Shown: piece by piece, positions 51,372 through 61,035 of the stretch
How positions within the stretch are numbered: position 1 is the first letter of the stretch
Layout of the letters: each line of letters opens with the position of its first letter
Source of the DNA: Chaetoderma sp. LZ-2023a
Lineage: Eukaryota > Mollusca > Caudofoveata > Chaetodermatida > Chaetodermatidae
Reading direction: 5' to 3'
Length of the DNA: 64,000 nt
Assembly (NCBI GenBank): GCA_034401795.1
Contig: JAVVLW010002677.1
Coordinates: forward strand, 1-64,000
Translations under genes and position numbers: made by a program
The notes under the pieces: generated by a model
Seen by the model: only the letters and a program-made list of their open reading frames with translations
The model's database searches: none
Told to the model about the DNA's origin: nothing

Positions 51372-52568
51372 CACCCTAGGTGGTGGTAGCTGTGTGTCTT
51401 CAGGGACTAGCTGAAGCGCTTCTATGACAAATGGTCGCCTAGGCACTCCATGCTGGCGTGCCAGGTAGTACAGTGTAGGCCGCATCTCCGCCTCCACATA
51501 CCTGTCAAACCTGTGAGCATCTATCGACCAGTTAGGATCTGTTGCACGCCGTCGACAACCTTCCAGCTCACCAGGCTCATATAGGTAGCGAACCAAAGCA
51601 TCAGGTTGTAGGCACTCGTCTCCCTTGTTCGCTCCTCTAGAGCTGTGACCAGCAGAGTGTCTGATAGCCTCTACCAGCTTCTTCCCGATTAGCCTAGTAA
51701 CCTCGGCATTGGATCTCTCCACCATAGCATGAAGCCCTCTCACCCATACTCTAGAACGTTCACTCGGTGCGGCCATTTCCTGGGGCATATTGGTGTGGGT
51801 ACAGTCTCTCTGCCAGTGTCCGATTCCAATGCTCAATGATAGCTTGGGCATGGTGATGCCCTACCTCGCCTCGCCTAACTGCCACACCGTGTTTCCGCAT
51901 GAGGGCTGCAGTCTCCCCTCTGAACTCTTTACCCTCATCCACCTGCAACAATTTCGGCCACTGGAGGGGATTTTCCGAAGCTTCGTAGATGCCCTGGAAT
52001 GCCTGGGCCCCCTGGCCAGCTGACTTGTCAGTGAGCGGTACTGCCGCCTTGTACCTGCTGGCGACATCGACGATGGTGAGGGAATACTTGTAGGTCTTAC
52101 GAGTCATGTGGAAGGAAGAGAACATCTGCCTGGTGAACTCTGTTTGGGACAGTTTCCTCGAACTGATTGTGCCATGGACAAGGTCTGTATATCTGCCACA
52201 TCGCCTGGCAGCTGAGCCACTGGCTAACTGTCTCCAATGTGAAGTTGTGGCCCTTGCGACGTGCAGCCTCGAGTAGTTGAGGGGGCTCACGGTAATATCC
52301 ACCAAGCTGATAGTAGAGTTCCTCAAGAAAGACGGTTGATAAACTCCCGGATTTCATCACTGACGTCCACTCCCGTCCTCTCACGCACAGCCTGGGTGAA
52401 CTCTAAACAGATGAACAGACGGCTGTCATTCATTCGACCATCACCAAAGACCTCCTCAAACACCTCCGTACACTGGTGTCTAATCTTTGCTGGATCCTCA
52501 CTGAACAGTGGTTTATCGACCAACCCTCAGAAGTTAAGGGACTTGATCAGGTCGTACAGAGATGTCAT
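51363..52568 (-). pseudogene. Polinton integrase (fossil)
   Basis: The rve core reads YKYSLTIVDVASRYKAAVPL (first Asp), LLQVDEGKEFRG (second Asp) and HHHAQAIIEHWNRTLAERL (catalytic Glu region). Downstream is a C-terminal part with VRYLYEPGELEG and WSIDAHRF. Upstream, towards 52568, an acidic N-terminal piece with LFSEDPAKIRHQCTEV may be its N-terminus or a separate small gene. A promoter-like TTTAA plus TATA pair lies just before the Met near 52568. The element is broken. Confidence 0.88.
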
Positions 52569-52570
52569 CG

Positions 52571-52590
52571 TTATATAGTATGGCTTAAAT
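52571..52590 (-). promoter_or_regulatory. Polinton promoter-like motif, integrase-side gene
   Basis: Minus strand: ATTTAA (52590-52585), 7 bases, TATATA (52577-52572), then the Met codon at 52568-52566. Confidence 0.55.
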
Positions 52591-53011
52591 GTTCGGCGGA
52601 CCAGATGGCCACGAGCGCTATGGCAACATACAGTAGCCAAGGGCCTGTGACTCCGAAGAATGTACCTACTCCTGAGGCGATGGCTGATATGGCTGGTATG
52701 GCTTCAGAAATCTTCTCCACCCCATTGAACGCATTGTTGGCGATCTTGCGGACCGTCTCGCCAGCCTTCATTGTGAACAGAGCGATCAGAGCCCCAACCG
52801 CTGCCAGCGGACCGATAGAACCTTTTACGTAAGTGCGATGGATTCCTTTCACTCTGTGTACTAGATTGCAGGATTCAGGCACGATCTCCGCTACATCATA
52901 ATACTCACCTGCGGTCTCCGCTACATCATACTCGTCTGCATCATAATCATCCTCCTCATCATGGTCCTCGTCATCTATATCCTCGACTGGATCAGCCGCT
53001 GGTTCATACAT
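52571..53011 (-). CDS. Polinton ORF: acidic N-terminus, hydrophobic C-terminus (fossil part)
   Basis: The frame has 146 codons. The first 45 residues are very acidic (DIDDEDHDEEDDYDADEYD). The rest has two hydrophobic helices (IGPLAAVGALIALFTM and GPWLLYVAIALVAIW) around an amphipathic GVEKISEAIPAISAIASGVG segment. It looks whole. Function unknown; a membrane-active or virion protein is a guess. Confidence 0.6.
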   Translation of the reverse strand: MYEPAADPVEDIDDEDHDEEDDYDADEYDVAETAGEYYDVAEIVPESCNLVHRVKGIHRTYVKGSIGPLAAVGALIALFTMKAGETVRKIANNAFNGVEKISEAIPAISAIASGVGTFFGVTGPWLLYVAIALVAIWSAEHLSHTI

Positions 53012-53050
53012 CGCTCTGGGGATCCGTCGCTGGGGCAGTTATTTAGTAGT

Positions 53051-53070
53051 TTTAAACTGTAGTCTATAGC
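53051..53070 (+). promoter_or_regulatory. Polinton promoter-like motif
   Basis: TTTAAA (53051-53056), 8 bases, TATAGC (53065-53070), then ATG at 53071. Confidence 0.6.
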
Positions 53071-53445
53071 ATGGCCTCCGCAATCTTGAATGTGGGCGTG
53101 ATTGCCTTAGCGAACTGGGGACTCAGCTTCATGGACAAGAAGGTGGCAGAGGTCGAGTGTGAGCATCATAACGAGGCGATGGAGAAGCTGTCTAAGGAGA
53201 AGTTTGAGTAAAGCAAAGCACTCGAGCATATGCGCCAGAGGGAGGCACGCCGACGACAACTCTGAGCTCAGGCTAACCAGAGCCTCAAAGAGGCAGATGG
53301 GAGTCTCGATGCGTACTACGAGGCTGTATCTGAGCCAATGCTCGACTATGAAGCATCGACAGGTTAGAAGACAGCAGAGCTTATGGTGGTGGTGGCAACT
53401 GCAGTGGTGATGACAGGAGTCATGCTCTACGCACGCTCAAGCTGA
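53071..53445 (+). pseudogene. Polinton ORF: coiled coil and C-terminal membrane helix (fossil)
   Basis: It starts MASAILNVGVIALANWGL (hydrophobic). A charged helical middle rich in Glu, Lys and Arg follows, then a membrane-like VVATAVVMTGVMLY near the end. It is broken. No family recognised. Confidence 0.5.
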
Positions 53446-54514
53446 ATACCTGATGTGTTCGACACGCATACCCTAGCATAGCCAAAGTAAAGTACTGTCA
53501 CACCTAATGAGTGAGTCCCATCTATGAGGGTTCCAATGTTGAAGCTGAGCTGGTTACCCTGATTAGGTGGGATGTACCTGCCCCTGAGGTGGTGACGGCC
53601 CTCGAGTGCGGACTCGATGTCGTTGCTTCCACTGGTTAGGTGCAGAAGTGCATATGACTTTTTTGCATATGAGTTTTCTGTCTGTAGAGTTGGCAATCGG
53701 CCAGCTCGCGTACCTCACTGAGAACATTGGTCCCAGCAACCACAAGCTTGACGTCGTCTAGCTTATCCACCTGCTGGATGGCTCCTCCCTTCTGAACCAG
53801 GACCGCAACAGCGACACAGTCTAATGCACCATGATGCAATGCCAGCTCTACCCATTGGTTAGCTGTGGCTTGGACCTGCTGGTGTTCTCGCTCCAAATGC
53901 ACGATCTGCTGTTTGGAACCCGTTTGCTTCAGCTCCTGGTCATTCACGCCCTGCCAGACATGACGTCTTTGAGCATTCATCATCGCATCTGCGAGTTGCT
54001 CAGTGTACACTCGGAGGAACAGCCTATCCTGCATGGCAACCAGATTCACATGTGTGATCTCGGGTAGGGTTAAGAGTGGAACTGCCATGGGCTTCTCGAC
54101 ACCTTCCCGTAGTTGGAATTCCGTGAACCCCTCATTGCACCCCACAGTGTAGTACCCCTTTCCCTTCGCATAGAAGGTTGGGCCACGAGCCAGCGGACCT
54201 AGGACTCGGTACTCATCGTTCACATAGGTGGTGTCTACGGTGCTGTTGCTCTGCATGATCTCCCACCTGTTCAGAACCTGCGGGAGCTCTACCATCTGTT
54301 CTAATGTGCTCTGAAGCTTGTACTCGAGTGTCATGCTCTTGATCTCGTGGATCTGTGCCGAGATTGCAAAGTCAATGTACTTCACAGCAGCGGACAACGG
54401 GTTCTCATTGCGTATACTGGGTCGAATGACCATCAGGCAGTCCTTCCGAGGATCAGTGTGGTGTGATGCCATGGGTTCAATGGCCCCGTCTGGATGTTGC
54501 ACATACTGCAGCAT
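53427..54514 (-). pseudogene. Polinton ORF, large unidentified protein (fossil)
   Basis: The main open part (53636-54514, 292 codons) starts MLQYVQHPDGAIEPMASHH and has strand-rich, polar sequence such as GPTFYAKGKGYYTVG, then a helical QQIVHLEREHQQVQATANQW part. A further piece with GYARVCVSN lies nearer 53450. Size and strand content would suit a virion structural protein, but I recognise no family. It shares a divergent promoter-like spacer with the ORFs to its right. Confidence 0.5.
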
Positions 54515-54546
54515 GTTTAAGGTCTGGGTATATAGAGGGGTTAAAC
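54515..54546. promoter_or_regulatory. Divergent Polinton promoter-like spacer
   Basis: Plus strand: GTTTAA (54515-54520), 8 bases, TATATA (54529-54534). Minus strand: GTTTAA (54546-54541), 8 bases, TATACC. Met codons lie at 54514 on the minus strand and about 54554 on the plus strand, so one TATA core seems to serve both sides. Confidence 0.65.
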
Positions 54547-54716
54547 GGCTGCCATGTTTGGTAAAGTTCTCCAGCAGCAGGACAAGTCGGCACGACAGTC
54601 CGCACGACAGTCAGTATGACAGCCACGGTGTGCACTGTCCCACTGTGACAGGGTCCGAGGACTGCTTCATGACATCAACATTATCCATGAACGAGCCTCT
54701 GTATGATGCGTAGATA

Positions 54717-55067
54717 GTGGCCGCCATAGTGGAAGGAGTGCCAGCTTGTAGTACAAGAGAACTCCTGACTCGGATACTCTACCGGAAGTTTGACAGCACC
54801 CAGGGCAAGGTACTACCCAACCTACCTGTGGCCCCAACCAACAGCCCTGTTACTCTAGCTCTCCAAAAGCCGAGGGTCGAACCCAAAGATCTACTAACGG
54901 TCGGGAAGTGGGCTACCATATTTAGCCTCCATAGCCAGGAAGAGCGAGAGATGCTGGATAAACTCCAGTCTGGAGCAAATAACTACTTCAGGGAGGAGGT
55001 CAGTGCCGCTGTAGCGGAGAACCGTGACACAGGTCATGCAGAAGGTACTCAGGTGTATCACTGTTGA
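54717..55067 (+). pseudogene. Polinton ORF, unidentified (fossil part)
   Basis: A 116-codon frame with ACSTRELLTRILYRKFD, a proline-rich part and a helical LHSQEEREMLDKLQSG segment. No family recognised; the gene is interrupted. Confidence 0.45.
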
Positions 55068-55116
55068 CCACAGGGAGGCTGTTTAGCACATCTTCAATGC
55101 AAAAGGGCACAGGAGA

Positions 55117-55449
55117 TTGGCCCGTGATCTGCCAGCATTTACGAAATTCCCAGATAACTACCAGGACTACCCCATCAAATCCCCTCACAAGTCAGATGCT
55201 AAGCGCGGATGGCTAAAGTGGTTCTACCATGAGAAGAACCAGATGAAGAGAATCCCAAAAGATGACCCGTGGTGGATAGAGTTTAAGCGACAGTACAGAC
55301 CTGACGAAGTAGCTTCTGATGAAGTAGCTTCTGACGAACGTCCTCAAGACTCTGACGAAGTAGCTTCTGACGAAGGTCCTCAAGACTCTGACGAAGTAGC
55401 GGAGACTGCCGACAAGGTAATGGAGACTGCGCAGCCTTCTGATGAATGA
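55117..55449 (+). pseudogene. Polinton ORF with SDEVASDE repeats (fossil part)
   Basis: A basic first half (KSPHKSDAKRGWLKWFYHEK) with tryptophans is followed by an acidic tail built from repeated SDEVASDE and GPQDSDEVA words, copied at about 15-residue steps. No family recognised. The basic-acidic split would suit a nucleic-acid-associated protein, which is inference only. Confidence 0.5.
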
Positions 55450-55502
55450 AAAATATGTTGCTGCAGCTGCGACAGTCTGTCAGTGATGACGCGTAGAGCA
55501 GG

Positions 55503-56143
55503 CTAGTTTCCTGGCTGGATTGATCTTGTAGGTGAAGGTCTGCGCCTTTTCCAGAGATGGCTTGAAGTGTGACAGCTCACCTGTTTCCTTGTTGCTGAAG
55601 ATGAAGCAGTACAGCTCAGCTGCCCTCTGTACACCTGCGATAAAGTCCCCTTTGGTCTCTCTGTGAGGGTTAGGCTATCGTATATGGTCTCGAGCAGGGC
55701 ACATCCACACTTGGAGCTGAAGTATAGCAACCGGGCATTGTGGCGGATGTCTGGTGAGATCTCGCGGGTGCACTTCTGAAAGAGGATGATGACAGTTATC
55801 TTTGTGTGCCGGATGCGCCTGGTGATGTTGCTGAGGTAGGTGACTGTCTTCTGGTCCATTGCAGGGTCATCGATAACTAGACCAAGTGGTTCTGTCAGTC
55901 AGGCTGCCAGCAGCTTCTCCATCAGTGCTTGCAGGTTCTGCATCTTGGTGGTTGGGCCATTGTACCATTGATCATTACTGTCAACCGCCTCAGTGGCGGA
56001 GTCAGACACCAGAAGGATGTATTGAGAGTGTAGATTTTCGGCCAGGAGAGCCCGTAGCAAGATGTTTTTCCCGTGTCCTGATGGACAATGATCAGCACCA
56101 CCTGGCCAGCATCGGCTAGCCTACTATCGAATGGTACAGACAT
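55503..56143 (-). pseudogene. Polinton packaging-type ATPase (fossil)
   Basis: Near the start, hydrophobic VVLIIVHQDTGKTS occupies the Walker A place (family norm GxxGxGKT). Near 55870, an LVIDDPAMDQKT stretch is a good Walker B, followed by VTYLSNITRRIRHTKITVII, the typical next strand of FtsK/HerA-type genome-packaging ATPases. At about 210 residues, length suits the family. It is broken. Confidence 0.8.
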
Positions 56144-56402
56144 GCGTGCGGAGGATGGTTAGCACTTGGTCGATGGTAGCCTCGTCTATATCTGGGAAAC
56201 TAAACGGCAGTACTTCCTGCACCAGCTCTTTTGCCTGCAGAGCGGGGAATCCTGCACCTCTGGTGGATACGAAGAATGCAATGGAGGTGTCAAGCATGAA
56301 ATCCCAGCAGCAGCTGAGAAGATAGCATAGAGGGCCTGTGTCAGCACCCCCAGTGTCTAGTACATCCAGTATCTGTATGATACATGCACGGAAAGCCATC
56401 AC
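56124..56402 (-). CDS. Polinton small ORF upstream of the ATPase
   Basis: This 92-codon frame overlaps the start of the ATPase region by about 20 bases. It has an amphipathic N-terminus and a C-terminal LVQEVLPFSFPDIDEATIDQ segment. No family recognised. Confidence 0.4.
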   Translation of the reverse strand: MMAFRACIIQILDVLDTGGADTGPLCYLLSCCWDFMLDTSIAFFVSTRGAGFPALQAKELVQEVLPFSFPDIDEATIDQVLTILRTHVCTIR

Positions 56403-56920
56403 TATTCTGTGGTCTTAAACAGCAAAGTAAAGAACCCTGTCCCCTTCACCTCTGGTAGCTGGAGGCTGTCGATAGCACCTGCACCTGTTTGGCCGTCGAC
56501 AGTGATACTGCTCAGGCTGAGGGTGCCTATCTTGAGATTCTCTCCATCCTGTCGGAATGAGCTCCGCGGTTTCAGGAGATCCTTAACCAGGTCCTGTGCA
56601 TAGGACTCAGCCATAACCTTGATGGCTCCAGCCTCATCGACTCCGAGCATACATCGCATCGTCGCCCTCTCCTTGATGCCCATCCCTTTGTGTACAGTCT
56701 TGGCCTTGTTAATGGCCGATTGTCCTACCATATCAGTGTTCCCAATGAGATCTTGGGCTGAGATGGTACATCGGAACTCCCACGGGTCTCCCTTCTCATC
56801 GAAGTCTAGGAAGGAGATAGTGGCAACAGTGTCCTCTGAACCGAGGCATTTCTCACCCAAGTGAGCAAGATCGCCTAGCTCTTTGCTTTCTAGGTCTGTG
56901 AGTGACAGCGTCATAATCAT
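56402..56920 (-). CDS. Polinton ORF of 172 codons, unidentified, looks whole
   Basis: A mixed alpha/beta protein with FDEKGDPWEFRCTISAQDL, an AMRCML-like strand (ATMRCMLGVDEAGAIKVMA), and a C-terminal SSITVDGQTGAG stretch. It is one of the few unbroken frames in the element. It is preceded by a GTCTAA, 8 bases, TATATG motif. I do not recognise the family. Confidence 0.6.
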   Translation of the reverse strand: MIMTLSLTDLESKELGDLAHLGEKCLGSEDTVATISFLDFDEKGDPWEFRCTISAQDLIGNTDMVGQSAINKAKTVHKGMGIKERATMRCMLGVDEAGAIKVMAESYAQDLVKDLLKPRSSFRQDGENLKIGTLSLSSITVDGQTGAGAIDSLQLPEVKGTGFFTLLFKTTE

Positions 56921-57158
56921 ATACAGAAGGCTTAGACCTACTAGTCATACCCCCAGTGAAATAGTTGGGTATAGCAGGACCACGTAGTCGGCCAAGGGAA
57001 TAGGTAGCAGTGCTCAGGGTGGTGGCCCTCTCTGTAGGGGCACACCTTGTGGGCGGTCCACCATTCCCTGGCATCCTCAGTCTGCGTGCTCGTCTATGGG
57101 CTACACACCGCCCTCTGGCACGCCATGCCTCATATGCTGCAGGGGTTTCGTGATCCAT
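56853..57158 (-). CDS. Polinton small basic ORF
   Basis: About 100 codons beginning MDHETPAAYEAWRARGRCVA and then very Arg-rich (HRRARRLRMPGNGG), with IPNYFTGG in the second half. A small basic protein is often a DNA-condensing core protein in related viruses; here that is only a guess. It overlaps the next ORF by a few dozen bases. Confidence 0.45.
   Translation of the reverse strand: MDHETPAAYEAWRARGRCVAHRRARRLRMPGNGGPPTRCAPTERATTLSTATYSLGRLRGPAIPNYFTGGMTSRSKPSVYDYDAVTHRPRKQRARRSCSLG
56918..56937 (-). promoter_or_regulatory. Polinton promoter-like motif
   Basis: Minus strand: GTCTAA (56937-56932), 8 bases, TATATG (56923-56918); the last ATG is the Met of the 172-codon frame. Confidence 0.55.
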
Positions 57159-57163
57159 CTCTC

Positions 57164-57183
57164 ACTATTCAGAGGGGTTAAAC
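57164..57183 (-). promoter_or_regulatory. Polinton promoter-like motif
   Basis: Minus strand: GTTTAA (57183-57178), 8 bases, AATAGT (57169-57164), then ATG at 57158. The TAA of the motif also serves as the stop of the gene upstream. Confidence 0.5.
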
Positions 57184-57577
57184 GTAGGCGACGATGATCT
57201 CAGCCATTGCACTCGTTGCTAGCCCTAGAACCACGGCCTCCATTAGTGTAACACGTTCACCCATGATCTTGGTGGCAACAGTGTAGGAGGCACCACTGAG
57301 CGCGATTTTGGGATGGGTGAGTTATTCCGAGACGGTGCCCAGCTACCCCACTCACCACAGTAGCGAGGACAGACGCAGTGGTAGCAGGGAGAACCTCATT
57401 TCCCCCTGTCATCTTCACCACGGCCACATTCGCCACCACGTTACTGGCGACATGGACTGCCAGAGGTTTTGCTTTGGTCAGTAACTTCTGTGTCTTGGTT
57501 CGCAGCAGGTTCTCCACCTTCTGAAGACTCGCCTGGCTCTCGGGCAGTTGCTTCACGATCTGTACCGTTGACGTCAT
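57178..57577 (-). pseudogene. Polinton ORF, hydrophobic C-terminus (fossil)
   Basis: A helical N-terminus (MTSTVQIVKQLPESQASLQK) is followed by hydrophobic, Val/Ala-rich stretches and a final LGLATSAMAEIIVAYV. Probably a membrane protein. Broken. Confidence 0.45.
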
Positions 57578-57578
57578 T

Positions 57579-57610
57579 GTTTAAGCACTGAGTATACAAT
57601 GCAGTTAAAC
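57579..57610. promoter_or_regulatory. Divergent Polinton promoter-like spacer
   Basis: Plus strand: GTTTAA (57579-57584), 8 bases, TATACA (57593-57598). Minus strand: GTTTAA (57610-57605), 8 bases, TATACT (57596-57591). The Met of the minus gene is at 57577. Confidence 0.65.
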
Positions 57611-57699
57611 GTCTGCATCCCCTGTCGAGAGATCTACTAAGATCTTCCCAGTCTGCATCTGCCATGTGGCCGGGTTGGTACTCAGGTATATTCATCTCT

Positions 57700-58144
57700 C
57701 TATTGAGACAAGAAGAAGACACCAGATGAGCTCGCTCAGCTCTCCGATGCTGAGCAGACAGAGGAGTTGACAGCTGTGAAGCTCTATCTAGGATTTGGCA
57801 AGGGACAGATCTGCTTCCTCGAATACCTTATCATGGGCGGGAGTATCGTCGAGCAACTCCTGCGAGCTAAAGGTTTCTACAAGGATCGGGGGTATCTGTC
57901 AGATGCGTTCCAGCAGTTGCAGACCGCCATGGCCTCACCAGACTCAGAGCTGAACAAGGCTCTGCGATACTACAAGCTGGAAAAAGGATGCACTGCCGAA
58001 CCCTCCAGGCCTTGGACGTGCATGTTGGCAGCGGGTATAGGGGCTGTAGGGCATGCCAAGCTGGTTCAGTGTCTCACCGTGGTCCCCACTGCCACTGTAG
58101 ATAGTCCGGATAGTCTTATAGCTGATGTGCTAGTGGTGGAGTAG
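57700..58144 (+). pseudogene. Polinton ORF, unidentified helical protein (fossil)
   Basis: It is open from about 57710 to 58144, reading DELAQLSDAEQTEELTAVKL and then LGFGKGQICFLEYLIMGG and YKDRGYLSDAFQQLQTAMAS. No family recognised; the true start is not clear. Confidence 0.45.
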
Positions 58145-59420
58145 GCTGATCCCGAGCGCCATGATAGCTAGGCCTGACACCACACGTAGAGCTACCATGG
58201 GAAGCTGTGTCGTGTCGACTGGCTGCAGTGTCGGGGCGCCTGGAGCTGCCGTGTCGACTGGCTGCAGTGTCAGGGTCGGAACGACTGTATGGCCCATACT
58301 ACGTGTAGGTGTGTTGATATCCATGTTGAAACCGAAGTGGACACCGGGGGAACTCCCCTCAACTATCATGTTGTTATAGCCCCTGACTTGGAGGTCCTCG
58401 ATGTTCATGATCAAGTCAAGTTTGCGACGGGCCTTCTGCAACCCCTGCTGGAACTTAGCAATAAGACTGCTGGGATCTGCCATGATGATCATATCCTCAA
58501 CGAGACTGATGAACATGGCCTGGACCTCTGCGCCGCTGACACCATCCATGGAATGAGGCAGCTTGGTCTGTGCTGTAAGGAGGCAGTAGCACAGTGCTTC
58601 CAGAGACTGGTTGATCTGAACGATCCCTGCTGGTGTGAGGCCTGAGGTGGTGTGTGGGACAAAGTACTTCCACACATCTGGATAGTCCCGCCAGAAGTCA
58701 GTGATTTACATATTTTGCACCAGCGCTCCAGGGTTGGAGTCTGGATCGAACGAGAATGTCGCTGTCTTCCAATGGCCTACTCGTCGGGGGGGGGGGGCTC
58801 GATAGGGGAATCCTGAGTAGTCATGTCTCGGGTCACCGTACATAACCCCTAGACTGCTGTTGTCACCACCATGCTACTGATAGTCTGGGTGAGCGCTGAA
58901 CTCTCTCTCTCTGTAGTATGCTGGCCGCTGAGACGTTATGACTGTTGAGCTGTGGGTCGAAGGCGTTTGTATCAGGGAGGCTTGCACCCAGCTCATGGAG
59001 GATTCGTCGCACCATGCAGTACATGTGGAATCTGAGATAGCTGGCGATGAGCACAGCTTCAGGAGTACCAGAATAGGAGTGACGCAGGGTGGAACTTACA
59101 TCACATCCTGCCGTGGCACACCACACAGCAAAGTTCAGCTGCTGATTCCAGCATGAGAGGATTGGAGCAGCCATCCAAGTATGAGCTTGCTTCCCATCCT
59201 TGATGGTGATGGGGCAGTTGGTCAGCGGTCGTGGGTTGACGGAGATGCTGGTTTGGGACCGTCCATCCACTGTGATGGAGAACGGTGTTAGCTCTGGTAT
59301 ATCATCCAGTAGTCCTCTCAGGCCAGTCAAGGGTGTACTCAGGAGGGCCGGTTGGCTCCGGATGACTGTTGTGAGGTTCAGTGGGAAGGCCATCTGTACT
59401 GGTGTTCTTAAAGCTACCAT
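58130..59420 (-). pseudogene. Conserved Polinton structural-class protein with C-terminal membrane helix (fossil)
   Basis: It starts MVALRTPVQMAFPLNLTTV. A Cys/Trp phrase QLNFAVWCATAGCDVS and YCMVRRILHELGASLPD follow at 58980-59120. Further on, at 58130-58675, come VQAMFISLVEDMIIMADPSS and VRGYNNMIV, ending in a hydrophobic helix (VVSGLAIMALGISLL). I recall proteins with the LNFAVWCATTGCG and YNNEIV phrases as abundant uncharacterised products of invertebrate Mavericks. A capsid-class role is possible but not shown. A few breaks. Confidence 0.6.
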
Positions 59421-59453
59421 ACAGGCAACACACTATTTGTAGTTGTCTCGACT

Positions 59454-60059
59454 TCAGAGAATAGTGAGGTGACCTCGCCATAACATCTCGTTTTTTAACT
59501 CCTCCATATCAACCCGCACGTTGAAGCCTTTGAGGTATTGCTGTCGCACTTTAGGTTTCTCCGTGTGGTACAGAGCGTAGACCTTCAATATATGGTGGTA
59601 CTCTTCATCGGTGACCTGGGCATCCTGGAGAGCTTTGCTGATAGACTCGTCGATAGTCAGTAGCATACTCTGTGCTAGTGCCACGTACTTATCATGCTTC
59701 TCCAGCCTCCTTGTGATCTGCCACTGCCCCACCCCCAAGCCTGTGGCCAAGACAGTGGTGGCTAGTGTCACGCCACCCAGCGGTATGGCGATGACGGCCC
59801 CCACCCCTGTAGCAAAAGTGGCCACAGCTGCCACTCCAGCACTGGCTCCAATCACACCCGCAGCAGTGGTTGCACGCGCGAGGCCGTTGTAGGCTGCCTT
59901 ATATTGCCTGCACGTTCTGCTGTACTTTTCTGCCTCATGGCCGAGATTCTGTCTGATGGTATCTATCTGCTGGAGTCACCAGCCGCGGATGGTACCAACC
60001 TCGTCAGCCGTCAGGGAGAGGTATATTTCTGGTTGCTTCTGCCACTCTGATTTAGCCAT
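59454..60059 (-). pseudogene. Polinton Gly/Ala-rich membrane-active type protein (fossil)
   Basis: After a short N-terminus (MAKSEWQKQPEIYLSLTAD) and a helical KYSRTCRQYKAAYNG part comes a long Gly/Ala/Val-rich hydrophobic stretch (VIGASAGVAAVATFATGVG onwards). The soluble tail has VTDEEYHHILKVYALYH. Proteins of this layout are common in invertebrate Mavericks, to my memory, with no firm function. A promoter-like motif lies directly upstream. Broken. Confidence 0.55.
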
Positions 60060-60079
60060 AGTATACCTGGAGATTAAAC
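60060..60079 (-). promoter_or_regulatory. Polinton promoter-like motif
   Basis: Minus strand: GTTTAA (60079-60074), 8 bases, TATACT (60065-60060), then ATG at 60059-60057. Confidence 0.65.
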
Positions 60080-60640
60080 CTGCATCACATGCAGAATCTG
60101 TCCATGAATCGTAGAAGGGTACATTTTGGAGAGCCTGGTGAACCGTGCCAGCTTTCTGGTTTCGAGACAGACGTCTCTTAGACAGAGGTCATCCAGCACT
60201 ATGTCGGGTGCCAGTAACTTTCTGAGACGTGACATCTGGAACTTCACCTTATCACCAAGATAGTGGGTCTGCCGCTGGATGGCTTTCTTGGTCTTACACT
60301 TCTGCGCCATTTCCTCTTTCCACTGTATGACATCTGGCTCATCCTCGTCTGAGAAGACACCTGGCTCATCATCGTCATTGAAGACATCTGGCTCATCGTC
60401 GTCTGTCAAGACTCCTGGGTCCCGCTTACTCTCCTCCAGGAGGGCCTGCCAGTATCGGAAATTTTCACTGTTCCTTCGCCTCCTTGCAAGGCTCGCATTC
60501 TGTTGATACCAGTTCTCCCGCTATTGTCGCTCTCCTTCTTGTTGCAGTGCGAGCCTCTGTTCGTTTAAGGCTTTTATCTGTGCAGGGGTCATGAAGGGGC
60601 GAACCTCTTTCTTCATCATCTCGACCACGTCAGGTCAATG
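60074..60640 (-). pseudogene. Polinton ORF with acidic DDDEPDVF repeats (fossil)
   Basis: A charged N-terminus (MMKKEVRPFMTPAQIKALNE) leads to three acidic words of the type DDDEPxVF at about 12-residue steps, then a basic helical part with KAIQRQTHYLGDKVKFQMS and RLRKLLAPDIVLDDLCLRD. No family recognised. A degenerate GTTTAC motif lies upstream. Broken. Confidence 0.5.
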
Positions 60641-60649
60641 AGTAATAAG

Positions 60650-61002
60650 AGTGTAAACTCTAAATGGGCCTCCGATATCCCATCCGTGCTGGCATATATG
60701 TTAATGGAGGGGCTGTCAAACAGGTGATTTACAGGTGTGAACAGGCTAGGACTGATAGCTTACCACAGGTTGCTGTTGGCACCTGGGAGATACTCTATCA
60801 TGTCCCGGCCGACTTCTATCAGTGAGCTGCTGTGTGCACTGCCCGGAGGTTGACGTAGCACATCGGCGTGCATGTATATTGTTACCCGCTGGGGCACCTC
60901 GAAGAGGATCCATTCTACACGGTACTGTACCACCCGTCTCCCCTCTAGAGAGGGTGAGATTACGTTCTCACCACCGGAGAGCAGCAGTCGGACAATCGGC
61001 AT
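60650..61002 (-). pseudogene. Polinton ORF, strand-rich small protein (fossil)
   Basis: It starts MPIVRLLLSGGENVISPSLE, then YRVEWILFEVPQRVTIYMHA, with alternating hydrophobic strands of beta type. Towards 60690, SPSLFTPVNHLFDSP and INIYAS follow. The size (about 115 residues) and strand pattern would allow a single jelly-roll minor capsid protein, which is inference. Confidence 0.45.
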
Positions 61003-61003
61003 G

Positions 61004-61023
61004 GTTATATGTCTTGTTTAAAC
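61004..61023 (-). promoter_or_regulatory. Polinton promoter-like motif in a divergent spacer
   Basis: Minus strand: GTTTAA (61023-61018), 8 bases, TATAAC (61009-61004), then ATG at 61002. The hexamer is part of a palindromic GTTTAAAC, from which a plus-strand TATAG and ATG (61036) also follow. Confidence 0.65.
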
Positions 61024-61035
61024 CTATAGCGTGCT

